Of a stretch of 64,000 bases of DNA, positions 17,319 through 25,567 are shown piece by piece. How positions within the stretch are numbered: position 1 is the first letter of the stretch; every line of letters starts with the position of its first letter. Origin of the DNA: JAWLHU01 sp049325315 (lineage in GTDB: Bacteria > Bacillota > Sulfobacillia > Symbiobacteriales > Symbiobacteriaceae); NCBI GenBank assembly GCA_049325315.1, contig JBMONB010000081.1, forward strand, positions 1 to 64,000, written 5' to 3'. The position numbers and the translations under genes were made by a program. The notes under the pieces were generated by a model. The model was not told where the DNA came from. It worked only from the letters and a program-made list of their open reading frames with translations, and ran no database searches.

Positions 17319-18506
17319 GTGTCCATCGCCATGAGGGCGGTTCTTGCCTCGGTCCGACCCGAGGATCTGCAGGCGCTCTCCGATACCATTCGCCGCCGGT
17401 ACCCAGGCGGGGAGATCACCCTAACAGCTGCTGTCTCCCGCGCGGAAGACCTCCAGCGGGCGCTGACCGGCGGGAACTTCGATCTGATTCTAACCGACCT
17501 GGAGATGGCCAGCCTCCTGGGCACCTGGCTTCGAACCCGAAGCACCACCGCCAGGCAGGAGGCGGTGGTGGTCACCCGCCACCTCGACGATCCCCGGGTC
17601 GAGCGCTTGCGCATGCTGGGGGCGGCGGTGGTGACGCCCGGCGGCCTGCCCGACCTGCTGGCCCACTGGGTGCCCGTTCAGACCGCTCCTGCCCCGGCGG
17701 CGGGGTCGGGCTCCACGGCTGCGGCCGGAGGCGGCCCGATCGCCCGCGTGATCACGGTCCACTCCCCGAAGGGGGGTGCCGGCTCCTCCACGGTGGCGGC
17801 GCACCTGGCGGTCTCCCTGGCCCGGCAGGGGGCCAACACCATGCTGGTGGACATGGCGCTCTATGGCAATGCTGCGGCGATCCTGAAGGTGCAGCAGCGC
17901 GGCCACGGGCTGGGCGAGCTGCTCTCAGCCCTGGAGCATGAGCAGCACAAGGTGGACAGCCCGGAGGTGGCGGCGATTTTGGAGCGCTGCCTGGTCCAGG
18001 TGGAGGTGGGGGGTAGGCCCCTCTGGATCCTGCCCGCCGCCCCGCCCCGCCGCATGTACGAGATCAAGGGGCCATCTACCGAGGCCTTCATCGCCCATCT
18101 GGCGGCGATGCCCTTCGATTACGTGGTGATTGACACCTCCAGCGAACTCTCTGAGCGGACGCTGGCCACCCTGGCCACCGCCGACAACGTGCTGCTGCTC
18201 TCCACCCCTGAAGTAACGGCTGCCTGGAACCTGTTCCAGCTGCGGGAGGTGCTGGGCCTGATCTCCCCCAAGGGACAGATCGCCCTGGTGGTCAACCGGG
18301 CCGGGACCCAGGTGGAGTTTGACCCCGATGAGCTGTCCAACCTCTGCGGCTACCGGGTGGCGGCAACTCTGCCCGACGCCGGCACGGCGGTCACGCTGCT
18401 CACCAATACGGGGAGCCCCGACCACATGAAGGAGAGCCACCCGTTTGCCAAGGGGATCCGACAACTGGCCGGCCTGGTCGGGGCTGTGCCGCAGGGAGGC
18501 AGGTGA
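17319..18506 (+). CDS. tadZ: Pilus localisation ATPase TadZ/CpaE
   Basis: 395 residues in two parts: an N-terminal receiver-like domain (about 5-120) and a MinD/ParA-type ATPase (about 145-390). The P-loop is KGGAGSSTVAAHLA, with Ser where most MinD proteins have the second Lys; this deviant form is usual in CpaE. VIDTSSELSERTL is the Walker B-like region. TadZ proteins place the pilus machine at the pole. GTG 17319 lies eight bases after AAGGAGG; the open frame upstream overlaps the preceding gene and is not real. Confidence 0.9.
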   Translation: MSIAMRAVLASVRPEDLQALSDTIRRRYPGGEITLTAAVSRAEDLQRALTGGNFDLILTDLEMASLLGTWLRTRSTTARQEAVVVTRHLDDPRVERLRMLGAAVVTPGGLPDLLAHWVPVQTAPAPAAGSGSTAAAGGGPIARVITVHSPKGGAGSSTVAAHLAVSLARQGANTMLVDMALYGNAAAILKVQQRGHGLGELLSALEHEQHKVDSPEVAAILERCLVQVEVGGRPLWILPAAPPRRMYEIKGPSTEAFIAHLAAMPFDYVVIDTSSELSERTLATLATADNVLLLSTPEVTAAWNLFQLREVLGLISPKGQIALVVNRAGTQVEFDPDELSNLCGYRVAATLPDAGTAVTLLTNTGSPDHMKESHPFAKGIRQLAGLVGAVPQGGR

Positions 18507-19885
18507 GCCCCGTGGGCGGACTTGAGGAGTACCTGCGACAACGGCAGAGCGGCGCCCGGCAACAGGGGCCCGCAGAGAAGCAGCAGGAGGCGAACCCCCA
18601 GCGGGAGCAGGCCTTCCTCCTGGTGCAGCGGGAGATCCGCGACCGGCTCACCCAGGAGCCCGAGCTGAAGACCCTGCCCCCCGACCAGGCGCGAACCTTT
18701 GCCCGTCAGAAGGGCTGGCGCCTGATCGAGGAGGCGGCAGACGGCCCCTACCGGCACCTGCTCTTCACCCCGCAGGAGAAGAACGACCTCCTGGAGCGGC
18801 TGCTCCAGGCGATGTTCGGCTACGGGGTCCTGGAGCCGCTCCTGACCGACCCGACGGTCACCGAGATCATGATCAACGGCCCGAAGAAGATCTTCGTGGA
18901 GCGGACCGAGGGCAAGAAGAGCCAGCTCTCCGTGGCCACTGACCGCTACGGGCAGCCGCTCCAGTTTGCCACCCCCGAAGACCTGAACCTGGTGATCGAA
19001 AAGATCGTGGCGCCGCTCAACCGCAAGGTTGACGAGAGCGACCCGATCGTCGATGCCCGCCTGCCAGACGGCTCCCGTGTCAACGTAGTGCTCCGCCCCA
19101 TCTCGCTGGACGGCACGGCGATGACGATTCGCCGCTTCCCCCGCACCTGGTCGATGGACGAGCTGGTGGAGGTCGGCGCCCTGAGCCAGGAGCTGGCCGA
19201 CATGCTGAAGCTGATGGTGCAGGCCCGCTATAACATCGTGGTCTCGGGGGGCACCGGTTCGGGCAAGACCACCTTCCTGAACGCCCTGAGCCAGTTCATT
19301 CCCCCCCACCAGCGGATCATCACCGTGGAGGATGCGGCGGAGCTTCAGATCCGCAAGGCGGAGAACATCGTCCGCATGGAGAGCCGCCCGGCCAATATCG
19401 AGGGGAAGGGCGCCCTGGCGATCCGCGATCTGGTCAAGAGCGCCCTGCGCATGCGCCCCGACCGGATCATCGTCGGCGAGTGCCGCGGCGGTGAGGCGAT
19501 CGACATGCTCCAGGCCATGAACACCGGCCACGACGGCTCCATGACCACCGGCCACGCCAATACCGCCCAGGACATGCTGCGCCGCCTGGAGACCATGGTG
19601 CTGATGTCGGGCCTCGAGCTGCCCCTGCTGGCGATCCGCCAGCAGATCGTCTCGGCGGTGGATATCATCATTCAGCTCTCCCGCCTCGCCGACCGGAGCC
19701 GCCGGATTGTCCAGGTGACCGAGGTGCTGGAGCTGCAGAACGGGGAGATCATGACCCAGGACCTGGCCATTCGCCGGGGCCTGGGGGAACTGGAGCCGAC
19801 AGGCCGGCTGCTCCAGCGGGTGAACAAGTTCCTGCAGGCGGGAATCAAGCCCGACTCGCCTTTGATCCCGGTGCAATTTGACTAA
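18503..19885 (+). CDS. tadA: Tad pilus motor ATPase TadA/CpaF
   Basis: Secretion ATPase of the GspE/VirB11 class that powers Flp pilus assembly. 460 residues. Walker A is GGTGSGKTTFLNAL; the Asp box ITVEDAAELQI, Walker B region DRIIVGECRGGEAIDML and His box GSMTTGHANT are all present. The N-terminal ~70 residues are a charged helix rich in Gln. GTG 18503 overlaps the tadZ stop. The active site looks complete. Confidence 0.95.
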   Translation: MSPVGGLEEYLRQRQSGARQQGPAEKQQEANPQREQAFLLVQREIRDRLTQEPELKTLPPDQARTFARQKGWRLIEEAADGPYRHLLFTPQEKNDLLERLLQAMFGYGVLEPLLTDPTVTEIMINGPKKIFVERTEGKKSQLSVATDRYGQPLQFATPEDLNLVIEKIVAPLNRKVDESDPIVDARLPDGSRVNVVLRPISLDGTAMTIRRFPRTWSMDELVEVGALSQELADMLKLMVQARYNIVVSGGTGSGKTTFLNALSQFIPPHQRIITVEDAAELQIRKAENIVRMESRPANIEGKGALAIRDLVKSALRMRPDRIIVGECRGGEAIDMLQAMNTGHDGSMTTGHANTAQDMLRRLETMVLMSGLELPLLAIRQQIVSAVDIIIQLSRLADRSRRIVQVTEVLELQNGEIMTQDLAIRRGLGELEPTGRLLQRVNKFLQAGIKPDSPLIPVQFD

Positions 19886-19902
19886 GCGTGGAGGGAACGA
19901 GC

Positions 19903-21015
19903 ATGGGCAATCCGATTATCGGGCTCGGCGTGGCGGCAATCGCGGTCGTGCTGGCTGTTCTGATCCTGGTCCGGTCCCGCAAGCGCGAGGCGAAGGCTGC
20001 GGCCCCGCCGGAACCGCCGAAGAACGCCGGCCTGCCGGTCCGGCGGGCGGCTCCGCAGGGCGCCCCGCAGGGTGTGCCCCAGGGAGTTCCGCAAGGTGTC
20101 CCTCAGGGTCCGCAGGGCGGCTTTCAGTCCGCTCCGCAGGGCCAGGCGGCCTTCGGCGCTCAGCCCGGGGGGTTTGTCCCTGCCCCGCCACAGGGCTCTC
20201 CCGCTCCCAGCCACGGGCATACCTCGGGGCTGAAGGTGGACGGCTGGCTGGAGGGATTCCCCAGCGGCATCGCCGTCCCGCTGCTCAAGGGCGACTACCT
20301 GATCGGCCGTGATGTGCCCGAGCGGGCCGGCTCTACGCCGGTAGGGCTCCCCACCGACTCGGCCATCTCCAACGAGCATGCCATGATTCGCTGCCAGGGC
20401 GGCGTCTGCACGCTCTATGACCTGGCCTCGGCCAACGGCACCTTCCTCAACGCCCAGCGGCTGCTGGAGCCCACCGCCCTGAAGGACGGCGACGTGATCC
20501 AGGTCGGCACCACCTTCCTGACCTTCCACACGCCCGGGGGCGGCCGCCCGGCGGAACCGCCTGTGAAGCAGTCGGCGGGGACGCGGCCCATCCGGCGGGT
20601 TGAGCCCTCCGCAACAAAGGGTACCACCCTGCTCCAGGATCAGCCGCCGCCCAGCCCTCCGCCCAGCGGACCCGCCGCGGCGGCCACCACGAAGCTCGAG
20701 GAGCCCGTGGCCTGGCTCAAGGTGACCGAGGGCCCCAACGCCGCTGCCAGCACCGTGCTCTTCGAGGGGGAGCTGACGGTGGGCCGTGCCCCGTCGGGCA
20801 AGTCCTTTGCCCTGGCGGAGGACACCGCCATCAGCCGGGAGCATTTCCGGTTAATCGTCTCCTTGGAGGGGATCACGCTCCGTGACCTGGGCTCCACCAA
20901 CGGAACCTTCGTCAACGACAAGAAGATCACCGGGGACGTGCCGCTTCAGATGGGCGACACCATTCGGATCGGCAAGACGCGGCTGACCCTCACCGATTCG
21001 CCGCCGCAGGCGTAG
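19903..21015 (+). CDS. Membrane-anchored double-FHA-domain protein
   Basis: 370 residues. One N-terminal membrane helix (about 4-24) and a low-complexity linker of repeated VPQG/APQG units (about 48-85) precede two FHA domains at about 120-200 and 285-365. Both keep the phosphothreonine-binding motifs (GRD..., SNEHAMI with NGTF; GRA..., SREHFRL with NGTF). FHA domains bind phosphothreonine, so the protein may link a Ser/Thr kinase to the pilus machine. ATG 19903 follows GGAGGG. It is the last gene of the pilus operon, 17 bases after tadA, and is not a standard Tad component. Confidence 0.85.
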   Translation: MGNPIIGLGVAAIAVVLAVLILVRSRKREAKAAAPPEPPKNAGLPVRRAAPQGAPQGVPQGVPQGVPQGPQGGFQSAPQGQAAFGAQPGGFVPAPPQGSPAPSHGHTSGLKVDGWLEGFPSGIAVPLLKGDYLIGRDVPERAGSTPVGLPTDSAISNEHAMIRCQGGVCTLYDLASANGTFLNAQRLLEPTALKDGDVIQVGTTFLTFHTPGGGRPAEPPVKQSAGTRPIRRVEPSATKGTTLLQDQPPPSPPPSGPAAAATTKLEEPVAWLKVTEGPNAAASTVLFEGELTVGRAPSGKSFALAEDTAISREHFRLIVSLEGITLRDLGSTNGTFVNDKKITGDVPLQMGDTIRIGKTRLTLTDSPPQA

Positions 21016-21028
21016 CCCGACAGAAAGC

Positions 21029-21058
21029 GAGCGACCGGGGAGGCCCCCCGGTCGCTCT
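21029..21058 (+). terminator. Terminator hairpin at the end of the pilus operon
   Basis: GAGCGACCGGGG, loop AGGCC, CCCCGGTCGCTC, then TGT. A perfect 12-bp stem between convergent genes; the T tract is short. Confidence 0.7.
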
Positions 21059-21063
21059 GTACC

Positions 21064-21804
21064 TTATCTGGAACCGCTTCGGATCTGCTCCCGGAACCGG
21101 TCACGCACCATGCCCGCCTCCTGCTCACACCCAGCCGGCACCGGGATCCGCACGGTGGGCGGGCCGTCGGGGCCCGACTTGCCCTGCAGCTCAAACTGAA
21201 GGACCGCCGGGGATCCAGGGGAGAGCTTCACGCTCCGCAGCCCGAAGGACCACGAGACGAAGCGGCCGGCAAAGAAGGCGCCGTTGGCCCCCACGTAGAC
21301 CTCCGGCTCCGCCTCCAGGCCCCGCCGCAGCCCCCGGCGCGAGGAGAGAAGGAAGAGGCCGGGAAGCAGTCCGCCAAAGAGGAGCGCCATGGAGAGGCCG
21401 ACCGCCAGGCCGCTGGCGAGGTCTCCGTCGGAGAGGCCAGGGAGCAGCCCACCGGCCAGGCCGGCCAGGCCCAGGTAGAGCGCCCAGCGCCGCATCTTCG
21501 CCAGGCCCCGTTCCCATTCAGACCGGAGGAAGCGCTCCCACTCGGCCCGCTCGTACCGCCAGTGGGCCCAGTGGTCGCCGTTCAGCAGTTCGGCTGCCTC
21601 CCTTCGGCTCTTGCGCCCGATGAGGTAGAAGACGGGGAGCAGGAGCAGGCTGATCCCGCCCAGCACGGTCCCGATGATCGAGAGCCCCTCCGATTCCAGA
21701 CCGAGGGCGGCGAGTGCCGCCGGACCCAGCAGAGCGAGCAGCGTGAAAGCAAGGAGCGCCCAGATGGCGCCTCGCAGCGGGTCGGGCCGTTTCGTCTCAG
21801 ACAT
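21064..21804 (-). CDS. Membrane protein of unknown function
   Basis: 246 residues with four predicted membrane helices in two hairpins: about 13-30 with 40-60, and about 108-125 with 128-150. A charged stretch of Trp, Arg and Glu (HWAHWRYERAEWERFLRSEW) lies between the pairs, and a C-terminal soluble beta-rich domain follows (about 160-240). ATG 21804 has GAGGAG upstream. I do not recognise the family. It is convergent with the pilus operon and divergent from spoVK. Confidence 0.75.
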   Translation of the reverse strand: MSETKRPDPLRGAIWALLAFTLLALLGPAALAALGLESEGLSIIGTVLGGISLLLLPVFYLIGRKSRREAAELLNGDHWAHWRYERAEWERFLRSEWERGLAKMRRWALYLGLAGLAGGLLPGLSDGDLASGLAVGLSMALLFGGLLPGLFLLSSRRGLRRGLEAEPEVYVGANGAFFAGRFVSWSFGLRSVKLSPGSPAVLQFELQGKSGPDGPPTVRIPVPAGCEQEAGMVRDRFREQIRSGSR

Positions 21805-21933
21805 GACCCTGTCAACTCCTCTGTGAACGTCGACGAGTAATTCGACACGAATGTAACATCGCCCTCCTCGACGCGTGCTGTGGTGTACGTCCAGGCCCCC
21901 ACCGGCGTATGCTGTGGGGCGAGGTGGATCGCC

Positions 21934-22962
21934 ATGGTACTGAAGGCCAGACGGCCCCAGCGGATGGAGGAGATCAGCACCTGGCTCCGGCGGGGTGAGA
22001 TCACGCCGGCAGGTGCGCTCCAGCTTGCGGCGGACCTGCGCCGCCGGCGGGGAAGCGGCTCCCCGGCTGCCCTCCAGGAGGGGGCGGAGGAGGAGCGGGA
22101 GCGCCGGATTGCGGCGATCATGGGCGAACTGGACGGGCTCGTGGGCCTGGGACGGGTGAAGCAGCACGTCCGGGAGATCCGCGCCTTCACCGAGATTCAG
22201 GTGAAGCGGGCGGTCCACGGCCTCTCCAGCGAGGCGTCGGGCTACCACATGATCTTCACCGGCAACCCCGGCACGGGCAAGACCACCGTAGCTCGGCTGC
22301 TGGCCCGGCTCTTCCGGGAGATGGGGGTGCTGCCCAAGGGGCAGATGGTGGAGGTGGAGCGTGCCGACCTGGTGGGCGAGTACATCGGGCACACCGCCCA
22401 GCGCACCCGCGAGGTGGTGAAGCGGGCGGTGGGTGGCGTCCTCTTTATCGATGAGGCTTACTCGCTAGCCCGGGGCGGCGAGAAGGACTTCGGCAAGGAG
22501 TCGATCGACTGCCTCGTCCGGGCCATGGAGGAGCACCGGGGCGAACTGATCCTGATTCTGGCCGGCTACCCCGACGAGATGGAGTGGTTCCTCAGCCAAA
22601 ACCCCGGCCTGCGCTCCCGCTTTCCGATCACCATCGCCTTCCCCGACTACTCGGTCGACGAGCTGCTCGCCATTGCCGAGAAGATGTGGCGGGAGCGGGA
22701 CTACGAGCTGTCGCTGGACGCCCGGGGGGCGCTGCGGCACATTCTGCGGGGCCGGTCGTGGCACACCGAGGGCGACCAGGGCAACGCCCGGGCGATTCGG
22801 AACCTGGTGGAGCGGACCCTCCGCTGCCAGGCGCTCCGGCTGGTGGGGCAGAAAGAGCTGACGAAGGAGCAACTGATGGCGATTACCCGGGCAGACCTGG
22901 AGGATGCCGTGCGGCGGGAGCCCGGGCAGAGCCCGTGGCAGGGGCAGGTCGGCGGCTGGTGA
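21934..22962 (+). CDS. spoVK: AAA+ ATPase SpoVK-like (CbxX/CfqX family)
   Basis: 342 residues. An N-terminal helical part is followed by one AAA+ module: Walker A GNPGTGKTTVARLLARL, Walker B VLFIDEAYSL, sensor/arginine region NPGLRSRFPITIAFPDYS. In Bacillus subtilis SpoVK is needed for spore maturation and lies between hfq and hflX, the same relative order as here, which supports the name. ATG 21934 follows GAGGTGG by six bases; GTG 21880 lacks a site. The family also includes Rubisco-activase-like CbbX, but no carbon fixation gene is nearby. Confidence 0.9.
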   Translation: MVLKARRPQRMEEISTWLRRGEITPAGALQLAADLRRRRGSGSPAALQEGAEEERERRIAAIMGELDGLVGLGRVKQHVREIRAFTEIQVKRAVHGLSSEASGYHMIFTGNPGTGKTTVARLLARLFREMGVLPKGQMVEVERADLVGEYIGHTAQRTREVVKRAVGGVLFIDEAYSLARGGEKDFGKESIDCLVRAMEEHRGELILILAGYPDEMEWFLSQNPGLRSRFPITIAFPDYSVDELLAIAEKMWRERDYELSLDARGALRHILRGRSWHTEGDQGNARAIRNLVERTLRCQALRLVGQKELTKEQLMAITRADLEDAVRREPGQSPWQGQVGGW

Positions 22963-22980
22963 GGGCGGGACTTGCTCGGG

Positions 22981-23029
22981 CAGACGGCAAGCCGAGAGGG
23001 AGCCCCCGCCTGGGAGGCTCCCCCGTCTG
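22981..23029. terminator. Nested hairpin between convergent genes
   Basis: An outer stem CAGACGG/CCGTCTG encloses an inner GGGAGCC/GGCTCCC. There is no T tract on either side. It lies between spoVK and the convergent gene at 23050. Confidence 0.45.
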
Positions 23030-23049
23030 TCCAGAGTGAATCCGTATAA

Positions 23050-23667
23050 TTAAGAATTCGTTGCCCCACCGCCGTTCAGGCGCTGGTTCTTTTTGCGGGT
23101 CCGAGTTTCCCGGGCCTTGGCCTTGGACTCCTCGCTCATCCTGCGGCGAGGCTCCTCCTTTGTGGGGACCAGGTAGACGTAAAGGGAGATTGATTCATAG
23201 CCGTCGTCAAAGACCACCTTGTCGTGGGTCATTTTCACATCATAGAATTCCCGCCGGTCAGGCTGGACATAGCGCTGGAGCGGGGCGAAGGCCTGGATAA
23301 GATTGATCAGAGCACGACCGTCCCGATAGGTCACCTTGACACCGGTGGGATCTTCCTTCTTGACCGGGGTGAGGTAGAGAAAGGTCTTGCTCTCATCGAG
23401 TCCGATGCGGGCCTTGGGCGGGCGACTGGTGCCCAGGCCGAGTTCCATGGCGAGCTCGCCCCACCAACGGGTGGTGACGGCAGCCAAGGACCCCTGAGCC
23501 GGTTCGTCGATGGTCAGCACCGCTCCCGCCATGTTGCGGTGGATGATCGGAGCGGCCGGGTTGACAGTGTATGCCTTCAGCGGGACAGGCGGAATCGATG
23601 GGGTCTGGCCATTCGTGGGCATCCCGGAAGCAGCAACCTTCTTTACGGGCTTTTGATCCTCTTTCAT
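23050..23667 (-). CDS. Hypothetical protein with basic C-terminus
   Basis: 205 residues, no family recognised. The middle (about 40-165) looks like a compact mixed alpha/beta domain (DESKTFLYLTP, REFYDVKMTHDKVVFDDGYE). The last 35 residues are rich in Arg, Lys and Glu (RRRMSEESKAKARETRTRKK), suggesting nucleic acid or membrane-surface binding. No signal peptide or membrane helix is visible. ATG 23667 with AAGGAG about 11 bases upstream is preferred; ATG 23715 adds 16 residues. The upstream DNA is AT-richer than its neighbours and the tandem repeat locus lies just beyond, so recent rearrangement is possible. Confidence 0.65.
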   Translation of the reverse strand: MKEDQKPVKKVAASGMPTNGQTPSIPPVPLKAYTVNPAAPIIHRNMAGAVLTIDEPAQGSLAAVTTRWWGELAMELGLGTSRPPKARIGLDESKTFLYLTPVKKEDPTGVKVTYRDGRALINLIQAFAPLQRYVQPDRREFYDVKMTHDKVVFDDGYESISLYVYLVPTKEEPRRRMSEESKAKARETRTRKKNQRLNGGGATNS

Positions 23668-23843
23668 GAGGTGCCACGCTCCTTCACGATTCTTGTACCG
23701 GGTCTGATTATTCATATTCGACCTACATACCCCTCTTCCTGCTAACGAGATAGCAAAAATGCAAAATAATGGTACGAATAGCTAAAGGATGCCATCTCGA
23801 AAAGCCCGATTTCTCCAGGTGAGGCGTCTGTCAGGTCTGTGGC

Positions 23844-24132
23844 GACCTTCTCTGGAGACCTCGTGACCTCCTGGAAGGTCTTGGTGATCTTCTCTGCGGA
23901 TCTCGTGACCTCCTGGAAGGTCTTGGTGATCTTCTCTGGGGATCTCGTGACCTCCTGGAAGGTCTTGGTGATCTTCTCTGGGGATCTCGTGACCTCCTGG
24001 AAGGTCTTGGTGATCTTCTCTGAAGACCTCGTGACCTCCTGGAAGGTCCTGGTGACCTTCTCTGAAGACCTCATGACCTCCTGGAAGGTCTTGGTGATCT
24101 TCTCTGGAGACTTCGTGACCTCCTGGAAGGTC
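23844..24132. repeat. Seven-copy 42-bp tandem repeat
   Basis: Units begin at 23844, 23886, 23928, 23970, 24012, 24054 and 24096 (the last is 37 bp). The unit runs from GACCTTCTCTGG through CTCGTGACCTCCTGGAAGGTC to TTGGT, with only a few substitutions per copy. Each unit contains the imperfect palindrome GACCTCCTGGAAGGTC. No spacer sequences exist, so this is not CRISPR. Read on the minus strand it encodes TFQEVTRSPEKITK, two heptads with hydrophobic residues at positions 2, 5 and 12. Confidence 0.92.
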
Positions 24133-24258
24133 CAGAGACGAAGCCCCAGGACTCCACCACACCGGAGACCCCCACGACCCCAGATGGTTGCGCCCCCGAC
24201 CTTGCCGCGGGCGAGTCCAAGGTGCTCCAACTGGCCTTCACGCCTGGCACCTAAGCCG

Positions 24259-24345
24259 CTCTTCGCTGTCTTCTCGCCGGAGAGCCGCCTGCTGTACGTG
24301 GGCGACTCCACGGTTCAGGCAATCAAGATCTACAAGCTCCGCTAG
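24259..24345 (+). pseudogene. Possible 3-prime remnant of a beta-propeller gene
   Basis: The last ~28 codons before the stop at 24345 read FAVFSPESRLLYVGDSTVQ then AIKIYKLR, which resembles the closing strand pattern of WD40/YncE-like propellers. A hairpin follows 12 bases later, as after a genuine gene. Upstream the frame runs into proline-rich nonsense and the tandem repeat. It may be the tail of a gene whose body was lost; the evidence is thin. Confidence 0.3.
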
Positions 24346-24356
24346 CGATGATGCAG

Positions 24357-24401
24357 AAGGGACCCCCGGGGCGCTGTCGGCGCCTGACGGGGGTCCCTTT
24401 G
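24357..24401 (+). terminator. Hairpin between the repeat locus and the SDR gene
   Basis: AAGGGACCCCCG pairs with CGGGGGTCCCTT (12 bp), with an inner GGCGC/GCGCC, followed by TGGCTCCCTT. It could end transcripts from either side. Confidence 0.6.
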
Positions 24402-24420
24402 GCTCCCTTCACAACGGCGA

Positions 24421-25401
24421 TCAGCCCCGGGCAAGCGCCTTGCTGATCACGGCACGGCTCAGGTTCCACATCTGCTCCACATTGGCGGGGTTGGACGCAT
24501 AGGCCGGAACATGCCTCGTGTTCCACAGCTCCCGGATCACGCCAAGCTCGCCGAGCGGCTTCTCCTCCGCCGGGAGGATGATCCGGCACTTGCTGTCGAT
24601 CAGCACCCCGGTCACCTCCCGGAACTCCGCCGACGTACAGATCTGGTAGTAGCACCCCGCCATCTGCTCCGGGGTCAGGGCGAAGGGGTTCAGATTCAGC
24701 ACCAGGGGGCCGAGCATTCGGTAGTATCCGGTAAACCGGTTTAGCGTCTCCCCGGAGACCTTCGTGGCGGGAATCATGACCGAGTTGACCTTGATCCCCT
24801 TCGCCCTGTACTCCTCGGCCATGCGATAGGTGAGCAGGAGCAGGCCCATCTTGGAGTCCCCATACATCTTATAGACGGAGTAGGGCCGGCTTCCGGCAAA
24901 CTCGCCCTGAAGATTGTCAAACTCGATCTCCCGCTTGGGATCAAAGAAGTGCTTCATGTTGGTGGAACCGGCGTTCAGCACCCGGGCGTCGTCCGACCGG
25001 GCCAGGTGCTCCAACAGCAGTTCGGTCATCAGAAGCGGGCCGAACAGATTGGTGGCAAAGGTGAGTTCAAGTCCGTCGGGACTGAACTGATAGGTCTTGA
25101 TCCCATGATGAAAGTACCCGGCGTTGTGGATCAGAACGTCAAGCCTGGGGTAGCTGGCCGTGAATTCCGTACAGAACTGACGGATGGAGGCGAAGGAGGA
25201 GACATCCAGCCGGGTCAGCCTCACCCCGGGGTTGCTGGTGGCCTCCATGATCTCTTGCTGTGCCCGCCGGCCGCTGTCGAGGCTGCGGCAGGCCATGACC
25301 ACCTGCCAGCCCTGCGCAGCGAACCTGTGGGCGGCCGCCTTGCCGATTCCTGAGTTGGCACCGGTGATGATGACGGTCCTTGTGCTGGCAGCGGTACTCA
25401 T
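24421..25401 (-). CDS. Short-chain dehydrogenase/reductase
   Basis: 326 residues, a classical-type SDR resembling the retinol dehydrogenase/WW-oxidoreductase group. The NAD(P)-binding motif TGANSGIGKAAAHRFAAQGW is at the N-terminus; MACRS suggests NADP preference. NAG in LIHNAGYF and the catalytic Tyr-x3-Lys (YGDSK, about residue 190) are present. The substrate is unknown. ATG 25401 lies ten bases after AGGAGGAG; the ATG at 25410 is too close to that site. It is divergent from the TetR gene, whose operator-like site lies about 130 bases away, so shared control is possible. Confidence 0.88.
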   Translation of the reverse strand: MSTAASTRTVIITGANSGIGKAAAHRFAAQGWQVVMACRSLDSGRRAQQEIMEATSNPGVRLTRLDVSSFASIRQFCTEFTASYPRLDVLIHNAGYFHHGIKTYQFSPDGLELTFATNLFGPLLMTELLLEHLARSDDARVLNAGSTNMKHFFDPKREIEFDNLQGEFAGSRPYSVYKMYGDSKMGLLLLTYRMAEEYRAKGIKVNSVMIPATKVSGETLNRFTGYYRMLGPLVLNLNPFALTPEQMAGCYYQICTSAEFREVTGVLIDSKCRIILPAEEKPLGELGVIRELWNTRHVPAYASNPANVEQMWNLSRAVISKALARG

Positions 25402-25503
25402 GCCCGGCATGCTCCTCCTATGATTTCCGTGTTCTTGCTGGTGATTCGAGGCGATGAGCCGATTCTCCCTCTGGGTTGGATACCAAAGGGTCCGATTTTG
25501 TTA

Positions 25504-25533
25504 TTGACAGGAAAGGATGTCCAGGTGTATTTA
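25504..25533 (+). promoter_or_regulatory. Candidate promoter of the TetR-ABC operon
   Basis: TTGACA at 25504-25509 and TATTTA at 25528-25533, spacing 18. The operator-like dyad overlaps its downstream edge. Confidence 0.55.
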
Positions 25534-25552
25534 TTAACTGACCGATCAGTAA
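25532..25552. promoter_or_regulatory. TetR-type operator-like dyad
   Basis: TTAACTGACCGATCAGTAA is an imperfect palindrome centred on the CCGA step (ACTGA/TCAGT half-sites). It lies between the -10 box and the TetR start codon, the usual place for autorepression. Confidence 0.6.
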
Positions 25553-25567
25553 GCAGAGGTGAGGAGC

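Larger units (their letters stand above)
23668..24420. other. 753-bp region of tandem repeats without a secure gene
   Basis: Contains seven near-perfect 42-bp units (listed separately). Because the unit is a multiple of three, open frames run through it on both strands. The minus frame (24311 to 23742, 189 codons) would encode a 14-residue helical repeat. The plus frame (23839 to 24345) encodes a hydrophobic repeat joined to a short beta-propeller-like tail. Neither has a credible ribosome binding site, so I do not call either as a gene. Confidence 0.5.

Noticed and set aside
21880..21933. 18-residue N-terminal extension of SpoVK
   Set aside because: GTG 21880 has no ribosome binding site, while ATG 21934 has GAGGTGG six bases upstream.
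23844..24132. CRISPR array
   Set aside because: Units are directly adjacent with no unique spacers, and no cas gene is nearby.
23742..24311. Coding gene for a 189-residue coiled-coil repeat protein on the minus strand
   Set aside because: Kept only as a hypothesis: the GTG at 24311 has no ribosome binding site and the non-repeat ends do not look like protein.
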